A DNA stretch of 5,966 bases from Marinosulfonomonas sp. (GTDB lineage Bacteria; Pseudomonadota; Alphaproteobacteria; Rhodobacterales; Rhodobacteraceae): NCBI GenBank assembly GCA_026989405.1, contig JALSJL010000047.1, positions 1-5,966 on the forward strand. The letters are read 5' to 3'. This document shows positions 1 to 5,966 of this stretch, piece after piece (within the stretch, counting starts at the first letter, position 1; each line of letters opens with the position of its first letter). Below the pieces are notes generated by a model. The model did not search any database. It saw nothing but the letters and a program-made list of their open reading frames with translations, and had not been told where the DNA came from. A program made the translations under genes and the position numbers.

Positions 1-85
1 TCAGCGTCGTCTTGCCGTGGTCAACATGGCCGATCGTGCCGATGTTCACGTGCGGCTTGTTACGTTCAAACTTTTCCTTTGCCAT
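1..85 (-). CDS. tuf: Elongation factor Tu, N-terminal fragment (runs off the window edge)
   Basis: EF-Tu is the GTPase that carries aminoacyl-tRNA to the ribosomal A site in the cytoplasm. Only the first 28 codons are in the window; the protein starts MAKEKFERNKPHVNIGTIGH. The GTP-binding P-loop GHVDHGKT is complete at residues 19-26. The ATG at 85-83 is the obvious start: the protein begins as EF-Tu usually does, and a strong Shine-Dalgarno (AGAGGAGG, minus strand 98-91) lies 5 nt upstream. It is the last str-operon gene visible, 34 nt after the fusA stop, with no terminator or promoter seen in the gap, so co-transcription with fusA is inferred. Many alphaproteobacteria carry two near-identical tuf copies, so this could be either one; the position after fusA is the classical tufA place. 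The truncation is only the window boundary. Confidence 0.98.
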   Translation of the reverse strand, partial: MAKEKFERNKPHVNIGTIGHVDHGKTTL

Positions 86-119
86 GATGGCCTCCTCTTA
101 TCTCGTGATCGCGTTGGAT

Positions 120-2237
<2,118 letters not shown>

Positions 2238-2258
2238 CAGACTAGCCTCGGTTCTTTC

Positions 2259-2729
2259 TTACCAGCGGTAATGGCTGAACGCTTTGTTCGCGTCGGCCAT
2301 CTTGTGGGTATCTTCACGTTTCTTCACGGCGCTTCCGCGGCCGTTCACGGCATCGACCAGCTCACCGGCCAGACGCTCTTCCATGGTCTTTTCGTTGCGC
2401 GAACGCGACGCCGAGATCAGCCAGCGGATCGCCAGCGCGTCGCGACGCTCGGGGCGCACTTCGACGGGCACCTGGTAGGTGGCGCCACCAACCCGGCGCG
2501 AGCGAACCTCGACCGACGGCTTGATGTTGTCGAGCGCTTCGTGGAACACTTCCACGGGCGCGCGCTTGAGCTTTTCCTCAACCCGGTCAAAGGCATTGTA
2601 GACAATGCTTTCGGCGACGGATTTCTTGCCGTCGATCATCAGGTTGTTCATGAACTTGGTCAGCATGCGGTCGCCAAACTTGGCGTCGGGCAGGACTTCG
2701 CGCTTTTCGGCGGCGTGACGGCGGGACAT
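2259..2729 (-). CDS. rpsG: 30S ribosomal protein S7
   Basis: S7 is a primary 16S rRNA-binding protein that nucleates assembly of the 30S head and lines the E site. The product is 156 aa, the normal bacterial length. It starts MSRRHAAEKREVLPDAKFGD and carries the conserved stretches LTKFMNNLMIDGKKS (near residue 24), KPSVEVRSRRVGGATYQVP (near 70), and the C-terminal AVKKREDTHKMADANKAFSH end. The start at 2729 has an AGGA Shine-Dalgarno (2740-2737) 7 nt upstream that directly abuts the end of the preceding gene, since the rpsL stop is only 12 nt from this ATG. That suggests translational coupling to rpsL. In E. coli, S7 represses the str operon by binding the rpsL-rpsG spacer; here the spacer is too short for that site. 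The gene is intact and ordinary in composition. Confidence 0.99.
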   Translation of the reverse strand: MSRRHAAEKREVLPDAKFGDRMLTKFMNNLMIDGKKSVAESIVYNAFDRVEEKLKRAPVEVFHEALDNIKPSVEVRSRRVGGATYQVPVEVRPERRDALAIRWLISASRSRNEKTMEERLAGELVDAVNGRGSAVKKREDTHKMADANKAFSHYRW

Positions 2730-2741
2730 ATCGTATTCCTC

Positions 2742-3113
2742 TTACTTCGGACGCTTGGCGCCGTATTTCGAACGACGCTGGCGGCGGTCTTTCACGCCCT
2801 GGGTGTCAAGGACACCGCGCAGGATGTGATAGCGCACGCCGGGAAGGTCTTTGACCCGGCCGCCACGGATCAGGACCACCGAGTGTTCCTGAAGGTTGTG
2901 GCTTTCACCGGGGATGTAGCTGATCACCTCGAAACCGTTGGTCAGGCGCACCTTGGCAACCTTGCGCATGGCCGAGTTCGGCTTCTTTGGCGTCGTCGTG
3001 TAGACGCGCGTGCAGACGCCGCGTTTTTGCGGGCAGCTCTCCAGGTGCAGCGACTTGGAGCGTTTCACTTTGGGCCGCCGCGGTTTGCGGATCAGCTGTT
3101 GGATCGTTGGCAT
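2742..3113 (-). CDS. rpsL: 30S ribosomal protein S12
   Basis: S12 sits at the decoding centre of the 30S subunit and influences accuracy and streptomycin response. The product is 123 aa, starting MPTIQQLIRKPRRPKVKRSK and ending RRSKYGAKRPK, the standard bacterial form. The fidelity loops are wild type: TPKKPNSA gives Lys43, and GGRVKDLPGV gives Lys88, with Asp89 (the residue methylthiolated in E. coli) and Pro91 also present. None of the classical streptomycin-resistance substitutions at 43 or 88 is seen. The start at 3113 was chosen because it yields the family N-terminus; a GGGGA Shine-Dalgarno-like stretch (3127-3123) lies 9 nt upstream. An in-frame ATG at 3242 would add 43 residues with no family similarity, so it was not used. 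It is the first gene of the str operon, driven by the promoter near 3313-3341. Confidence 0.99.
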   Translation of the reverse strand: MPTIQQLIRKPRRPKVKRSKSLHLESCPQKRGVCTRVYTTTPKKPNSAMRKVAKVRLTNGFEVISYIPGESHNLQEHSVVLIRGGRVKDLPGVRYHILRGVLDTQGVKDRRQRRSKYGAKRPK

Positions 3114-3312
3114 TGGGTCTCGTCCCCGTGTTGCAACCAGTTCAAATCTCGGGCGCTTTTGGCGTGCGCAAAACGCAAAAACCGCATGCTCCCAATACCG
3201 GCGGGAACGGTGCGGTGGAGTTTCAGAGGATCGGGGCAACATTAGCCCGGATCATGACCACTTCAATTCTGCAATCGGACCCTTCGGTTTCCCGGCAAGC
3301 CCAAGTGGGCGC
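3114..3312 (-). promoter_or_regulatory. Long 5' leader of the str operon
   Basis: If transcription starts about 7 nt past the -10 element (near 3306), the rpsL message has an untranslated leader of roughly 190 nt. It contains a possible hairpin at 3153-3176 (minus strand GCGTTTT paired with AAAAGCGC around a 9-nt loop, with one G-T pair and one unpaired A). It also holds a 10-codon open frame, MIRANVAPIL, from ATG 3255 to TGA 3223, with only a weak upstream purine run. No known ribosomal-protein leader motif is recognised. That the leader is regulatory is an inference from its length only. Confidence 0.4.
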
Positions 3313-3341
3313 GGTATAGGAAGAGTCGTCTGCACTGTCAA
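3313..3341 (-). promoter_or_regulatory. Sigma-70-type promoter for rpsL-rpsG-fusA-tuf
   Basis: On the minus strand a perfect -35 hexamer TTGACA (3341-3336) is followed by exactly 17 nt and then a -10 hexamer TATACC (3318-3313), matching the consensus TATAAT at four of six positions including the leading TATA. This is the best promoter-like match I found in the window. It points into rpsL about 200 bp away and sits in the divergent gap, which fits the str operon having its own promoter after being separated from rpoBC. The transcription start would be near 3306. Confidence 0.82.
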
Positions 3342-3423
3342 CAGCCAAACGCCAGATCGGCCCGTCTTGCGGGGAACATCGGGGCCGCGACACCTGCTGC
3401 ACGCCCGCTGCCGCCGCGTCAGG

Positions 3424-3452
3424 GTTTCGCCATGGCGCGAAATTCCTATGAT
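3424..3452 (+). promoter_or_regulatory. Candidate promoter of the hydroxylase gene
   Basis: A good -10 hexamer TATGAT lies at 3447-3452 (five of six to consensus), but the sequence 16-18 nt upstream (around 3424-3429) is a poor -35. A start near 3459 would give a leader of about 20 nt before the ATG at 3480, and would lie downstream of the alternative ATG at 3432. Weak -35 elements are common when an activator is involved. This is tentative. Confidence 0.3.
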
Positions 3453-3467
3453 CGGGGCAACCGCCTC

Positions 3468-3472
3468 AGGAG
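3468..3472 (+). promoter_or_regulatory. Ribosome binding site that sets the hydroxylase start
   Basis: AGGAG ends 7 nt before the ATG at 3480. The upstream in-frame ATG at 3432 has only a weak AGGG and would add 16 polar residues (MARNSYDRGNRLRSRQ) that look unlike the family N-terminus. I therefore prefer the 3480 start. Confidence 0.7.
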
Positions 3473-3479
3473 CCGCCAG

Positions 3480-4286
3480 ATGGACACAGTCGATATCCAT
3501 GCCACGCTCAGCCCGAAGGAACGGGCCTGGAAAACCCGGTTTGCGATGCTGTGGGGGCACCTGGCGATACGCGTCATCGTGCTGGCCATCGCGCTGACGG
3601 CCCTGTTTCTTGCCGCGCGCTGGCAACCGGTCTTCTGGCTGTTGATCCCGGCAGGCATCCTGGGCCAGATGCTCAGCGAATATCTGATCCACCGGTTCAT
3701 CTTCCACCTGCCGCCGCCCCGAAACCAGTTCTGGTTCAACCTGCTTTACCTGTGCCACTACGGCCACCACGATTTCCCCACCAAGCCGGCCCTGTTTTTC
3801 GTGCCGATCTGGTTTGCCCTGCCGATGCTGCTGGCGGGGCTGCTGCTTTACGGCGTTCTCTTTCGGCTGGCCGGTTTTGCCGATGCCTTCGACATGGCGC
3901 TGGCCATCGGTGTCATCGGCCATGGCATCGCGTTTCTGGGCTATGAGTGGTATCACATGACCGCCCATATCAATATCCGCAAGTTCGCCCCGGAGCGCCG
4001 GGTGACACGGTTGCACAACCTGCACCATTTCAAGGACTACGGCCGAAACTTCCATGTCAGTTTCGGCGGCGAGGTCATCGACAGGACGCTTGGCACGGCG
4101 ATCTCGGAGAGGGACAGGCAGGCGCTGGAACGCAGGAATTTCATCCGCACAATCGGGCTGGACCCCGGCGATGCGCGCCTGGTCAGGGCGCGGGCGGATT
4201 TCGCCGGCAGGATCGGGCTGAGCGAGGCCGAGCAGGTGCAGGCCAGGCGCGGCTCGAAGCTGGGTGCCGGGCCGGATCAGGCCTGA
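3480..4286 (+). CDS. Membrane fatty acid hydroxylase / sterol desaturase family protein
   Basis: Integral membrane di-iron oxygenase of the fatty acid hydroxylase superfamily (FA2H/Scs7, sterol desaturase, CrtZ relatives), 268 aa from the preferred start. The histidine boxes expected to hold the iron pair are present: HRFIFH (71-76), HYGHH (93-97), HMTAH (159-163) and HNLHH (179-183), with a further His192. Hydrophobic segments lie at about 25-47, 50-70, 104-128 and 136-155; the C-terminal 80 residues are polar and probably cytoplasmic. HHDFPTKPALFFVP after box 2 and the C-terminal HHF...G.NFHVS...D...GT pattern resemble the 2-hydroxylase (FA2H-like) branch. The substrate is unknown: a fatty acyl chain, a membrane lipid head group such as ornithine lipid (OlsE belongs to this superfamily) or a carotenoid are all possible. 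It is divergent from rpsL and overlaps the convergent transporter gene by 10 bp. Family assignment is secure; the reaction is not. Confidence 0.88.
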   Translation: MDTVDIHATLSPKERAWKTRFAMLWGHLAIRVIVLAIALTALFLAARWQPVFWLLIPAGILGQMLSEYLIHRFIFHLPPPRNQFWFNLLYLCHYGHHDFPTKPALFFVPIWFALPMLLAGLLLYGVLFRLAGFADAFDMALAIGVIGHGIAFLGYEWYHMTAHINIRKFAPERRVTRLHNLHHFKDYGRNFHVSFGGEVIDRTLGTAISERDRQALERRNFIRTIGLDPGDARLVRARADFAGRIGLSEAEQVQARRGSKLGAGPDQA

Positions 4287-5158
4287 GCGCGGGCCAATCG
4301 GCGCTCGCGCATCAGCGTCCAGATACCGGTGGCCACGACAATCGCCGCGCCGGTCATGGTCAGGGCATCGGGCCATTCGCCGAAAACGACCAGCCCCAGC
4401 AGCAAGGCCCACAGCAGGCTGGTATAGCGAAACGGCGTGACCGCGGCGATGTCGCCAAGGCGCATGGTCATCACGGAAAACAGGTAGCCGCCGATGATGA
4501 AGACCGATGCCCCGGCCAACTGCGCCCAGGCCAGCCGGCTGGGCATCGCCCATTCATCCAGAACCGAGACCACGCCGAAGGACAGGGTAACGCCAAGCGA
4601 GGCCAGCAGCGCAACCGTCATGGACGGCACATGAACCGACAGCCGGCGCGCCGCCAGGTCGCGCACCGTGACCGTCAGGACCGCGAGAACGGCATAGACC
4701 GAGTATATGCTGAACCCCTCGGCCCCCGGCTGGACGATCAGCAAGACGCCGGCAAAGCCGATCAGGATGGCCACGAGGCGCCGCCAGCCGATGGCTTCGC
4801 CCAGAAAGACCGCGCCTGCCAGCGTCACCGTCAACGGCAACGCCTGCAGGATCGCCGTGGCGTTGGCGATCGGCATGTTGAACAGCGCGGTGATGAAGAA
4901 ATAGGCGGCTGCGATCTCGGCCAGGGTCCGCAGCGCGATCAGGGCCCAATCGCGGCGCGCAATGTCAAAGCGCAACCTGCCGAACCGTCGCGCCAGCAGC
5001 ACCATCAGAACCGCCGTGGCCACGCCGCGCATGAAGACTGCCTGGGCCAGCGGAATTTCATCCGAAAGCGCCTTCATGCAGGCATCGTTGAAGGTGAAGG
5101 CCGCCATCGACGCCATCATGAAAAACGCACCGCGCAGGTTGTCGGATACTGGGGCCAT
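4277..5158 (-). CDS. EamA/DMT-family membrane transporter
   Basis: Inner-membrane permease of the drug/metabolite transporter superfamily, 293 aa, the usual length for a two-repeat EamA protein. About ten hydrophobic segments are visible (roughly 8-28, 38-57, 71-91, 98-119, 127-143, 151-168, 180-198, 213-230, 238-259, 266-283). The two repeats end in the related blocks ANATAILQALPLTVTLAGAV with FLGEAIGWRR (99-127) and GDIAAVTPFRYTSLLWALLL with VVFGEW (235-262), each a helix closed by a short G-E motif. The tail is basic (RERRLARAQA), consistent with a cytoplasmic C-terminus. The start at 5158 has an AGGA Shine-Dalgarno 7 nt upstream; in-frame ATGs at 5194 and 5308 lack one and would add a non-family, repeat-derived N-terminus. 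The substrate cannot be told from sequence: relatives export amino acids, metabolites or drugs. It is probably monocistronic, between the rpoC terminator and the convergent hydroxylase. Confidence 0.93.
   Translation of the reverse strand: MAPVSDNLRGAFFMMASMAAFTFNDACMKALSDEIPLAQAVFMRGVATAVLMVLLARRFGRLRFDIARRDWALIALRTLAEIAAAYFFITALFNMPIANATAILQALPLTVTLAGAVFLGEAIGWRRLVAILIGFAGVLLIVQPGAEGFSIYSVYAVLAVLTVTVRDLAARRLSVHVPSMTVALLASLGVTLSFGVVSVLDEWAMPSRLAWAQLAGASVFIIGGYLFSVMTMRLGDIAAVTPFRYTSLLWALLLGLVVFGEWPDALTMTGAAIVVATGIWTLMRERRLARAQA
4285..4306. other. Small inverted repeat at the convergent gene ends
   Basis: GAGCGC (4285-4290) and GCGCTC (4301-4306) could form a 6-bp stem with a 10-nt loop right at the tail-to-tail junction of the hydroxylase and transporter genes. 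No T-tract follows on either strand, so it is not a convincing intrinsic terminator. It is the only dyad I found at the junction. Confidence 0.25.
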
Positions 5159-5168
5159 GGAATATTCC
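5159..5168. other. Perfect 10-bp palindrome at the transporter translation start
   Basis: GGAATATTCC lies immediately upstream of the transporter ATG and overlaps part of its Shine-Dalgarno (AGGA, 5169-5166). Any structure or protein bound here would affect initiation. A chance 10-bp palindrome is quite possible. Confidence 0.3.
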
Positions 5169-5169
5169 T
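5166..5169 (-). promoter_or_regulatory. Ribosome binding site that sets the transporter start
   Basis: Minus-strand AGGA (within CAGGAAT) sits 7 nt upstream of the ATG at 5158-5156. The other in-frame ATGs (5194, 5308) have no comparable purine run. This supports the 293-aa product. Confidence 0.65.
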
Positions 5170-5194
5170 GAAATGGGATCCTCGTCAAAGCCAT

Positions 5195-5223
5195 CCAACA
5201 TGTGCAGCGAAGCTGCAAGTCAA
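5195..5223 (-). promoter_or_regulatory. Possible promoter with internal dyad upstream of the transporter
   Basis: Minus strand TTGACT (5223-5218, five of six to the -35 consensus) is followed by a perfect dyad TGCAGC-TTC-GCTGCA (5217-5203). The -10 is poor at every spacing: TGTTGG at 17 nt or CATGTT at 15 nt. If it is a promoter, the dyad fills the spacer and would be a natural operator. Otherwise the dyad may simply be a short hairpin in the leader. Low confidence. Confidence 0.3.
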
Positions 5224-5250
5224 TTTGTGTGGCGCCGCGCGTCGCGCGTC

Positions 5251-5322
5251 GCAATGCCTCCGGCGGGGATATTTTCACAAAGAAGAAACAGGCTTCTTCT
5301 TTTCCCAAATATCCCCCGAGCG
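5251..5322. repeat. Nested inverted repeat, Rhodobacteraceae-style intergenic element
   Basis: Two exact nested arms are seen. The outer stem is GGGGATATTT (5265-5274) with AAATATCCCC (5307-5316). The inner stem is AAAGAAGAA (5279-5287) with TTCTTCTTT (5294-5302). They are separated by a symmetrical 4/4 internal loop (TCAC against TCCC), and the apex is a 6-nt loop, ACAGGC. The left flank AATGCCTCCGGCGGGGATAT resembles a repeated intergenic sequence I recall from several Rhodobacteraceae genomes; that recall is from memory and unchecked. The element boundaries are approximate. It lies between the rpoC terminators and the transporter gene and encodes nothing evident. Confidence 0.7.
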
Positions 5323-5348
5323 GAGCGGAAATCGCCCGAAGGGCTCAT

Positions 5349-5368
5349 AAAAATGCGCCGTCAGGCGC
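5349..5368 (-). terminator. Second, weaker terminator-like hairpin after rpoC
   Basis: On the minus strand GCGCC-TGAC-GGCGC (5368-5355) forms a 5-bp GC stem with a 4-nt loop, followed by A and then TTTTT (5353-5349). It lies about 20 nt downstream of the strong terminator and may act as a back-up. The short stem lowers confidence. Confidence 0.45.
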
Positions 5369-5387
5369 TCAATCTGGTGACGTGTCA

Positions 5388-5419
5388 AGAAAAAGCCCCG
5401 CCATTTCCGGCGGGGCTTT
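5388..5419 (-). terminator. Rho-independent terminator of the rpoBC operon
   Basis: Minus strand AAAGCCCCGCC (5419-5409) and GGCGGGGCTTT (5402-5392) pair perfectly over 11 bp around a 6-nt loop (GGAAAT). The T-run covers 5394-5390. It begins 26 nt after the rpoC stop codon, the expected place for the end of the rpoBC transcript. It separates RNA polymerase genes from the transporter gene on the same strand. Confidence 0.92.
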
Positions 5420-5445
5420 CCGATTTGGTTTCTCGCAAAAAATGC

Positions 5446-5966
5446 CTATTCGTCGCGGCTTTCGGGCGTGTCGACGATGATGTTGTCAAACTCGTCGCCC
5501 CCGACGAAATCATCCACCGGGGCAGCCAGCGCCGCGGCGGCTTCTGCCTGGGCGCGGGCCTCTTCGATCACCGTCTGGTCGCGCTCTTTTGCGATCTTGC
5601 GGATCTGCTGGGTCGCGCCACCGGTGCCGGCCGGGATCAGGCGACCGACGATGACGTTTTCCTTCAGGCCGACCAGCTTGTCGCGCTTGCCCTGCACCGA
5701 AGCTTCGGTCAGCACCCGCGTGGTTTCCTGGAACGACGCCGCCGAGATGAACGACCGGGTCTGCAACGACGCCTTGGTGATGCCCAGCAGGATCGGCGCG
5801 CCCTTGGCCGGGCGCCCGCCCTTGGCCAGCGCCTTTTCGTTGGCGGTATCGAATTCCTGCTTGTCGACATGTTCGCCCTTCAGCAGGGTGGTGTCGCCGC
5901 TTTCCTGGATTTCCCATTTCTGCAGCATCTGGCGCACGATCACCTCGATATGCTTGTCGTTGATCT
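5446..5966 (-). CDS. rpoC: RNA polymerase beta' subunit, C-terminal fragment
   Basis: This is the last 172 codons of the largest RNA polymerase core subunit, which carries part of the active centre and binds sigma and omega. The frame enters from the window edge (first complete codons INDKHIEVIVRQMLQKWEIQ) and ends at TAG 5448-5446. Family-defining stretches are plain: GDTTLLKGEHVDKQEF, LLGITKASLQTRSFISAASF, and KRDKLVGLKENVIVGRLIPA followed by GTGG. The last 40 residues are an alanine-rich then acidic tail (EEARAQAEAAAALAAPVDDF, GGDEFDNIIVDTPESRDE) of the variable kind seen at alphaproteobacterial RpoC ends. The truncation is the window boundary. In many proteobacteria rpsL follows rpoC closely; here more than 2.3 kb and two other genes intervene. 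Confidence 0.98.
   Translation of the reverse strand, partial: INDKHIEVIVRQMLQKWEIQESGDTTLLKGEHVDKQEFDTANEKALAKGGRPAKGAPILLGITKASLQTRSFISAASFQETTRVLTEASVQGKRDKLVGLKENVIVGRLIPAGTGGATQQIRKIAKERDQTVIEEARAQAEAAAALAAPVDDFVGGDEFDNIIVDTPESRDE

Noticed and set aside
2742..3242. rpsL starting at the in-frame ATG at 3242
   Set aside because: It would add 43 residues to a protein whose length is nearly invariant. MPTIQQLIRKPR at 3113 is the family N-terminus.
3229..3461. 12-bp direct repeat GATCGGGGCAAC at 3229-3240 and 3450-3461 flanking the str promoter
   Set aside because: About one 12-mer pair is expected by chance in a window this size. The flanks do not match and nothing like a mobile element lies between.
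3432..3479. Upstream in-frame start of the hydroxylase
   Set aside because: It has a weaker ribosome binding site and a polar extension unlike relatives. A possible -10 element (3447-3452) lies inside it.
5236..5252. Short GCGCGTC tandem repeat
   Set aside because: Two copies of a 7-mer in GC-rich intergenic DNA is low-complexity sequence without further support.
5159..5308. N-terminal extension of the transporter to ATG 5194 or 5308
   Set aside because: No Shine-Dalgarno precedes either ATG, and the extended part is translated from the intergenic inverted repeat.
3947..5350. A 467-codon plus-strand open frame rich in Gln, Arg, Gly and His
   Set aside because: It runs out of frame through the hydroxylase end, antisense to the transporter and into the intergenic repeat. 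The composition is typical of a shadow frame.

Overview
The window reads as a high-GC alphaproteobacterial chromosome segment, most likely from Rhodobacterales (Roseobacter/Paracoccaceae group). This rests on the EF-G, S7, S12 and RpoC protein sequences, the gene order around rpoC and rpsL-rpsG-fusA-tuf, and an intergenic hairpin repeat of a style I recall from that group. It is mostly core information-processing DNA. No mobile element, CRISPR array, RNA gene or defence-type system is visible.

Layout from right to left, the direction of most transcription: the 3' end of rpoC (minus strand, 5446-5966) stops just before a strong intrinsic terminator (5388-5419) and a second, weaker terminator-like hairpin. 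A 287-bp spacer follows, carrying a 52-nt nested inverted repeat and a small dyad near a possible promoter. Next comes a minus-strand EamA/DMT-family membrane transporter (4277-5158). It converges on, and overlaps by 10 bp at the stop codons, a plus-strand membrane fatty acid hydroxylase/sterol desaturase-family enzyme (3480-4286). A 366-bp divergent intergenic region (3114-3479) holds a near-consensus sigma-70 promoter pointing left and a leader of about 190 nt. The str operon follows on the minus strand: rpsL (2742-3113), rpsG (2259-2729), fusA (120-2237) and the first 28 codons of tuf (window edge to 85), with gaps of 12, 21 and 34 nt.

The str genes form one translation unit: 30S proteins S12 and S7 plus elongation factors EF-G and EF-Tu. 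RpoC belongs to the upstream rpoBC unit. Here the two core operons are separated by two accessory membrane-protein genes, and each has its own signals: a terminator after rpoC and a promoter before rpsL. The hydroxylase and the transporter are convergent and have no evident functional link to each other or to the core genes. The most interesting points are non-coding: the nested repeat, the rpsL leader, and the missing room for an E. coli-type S7 operator between rpsL and rpsG.
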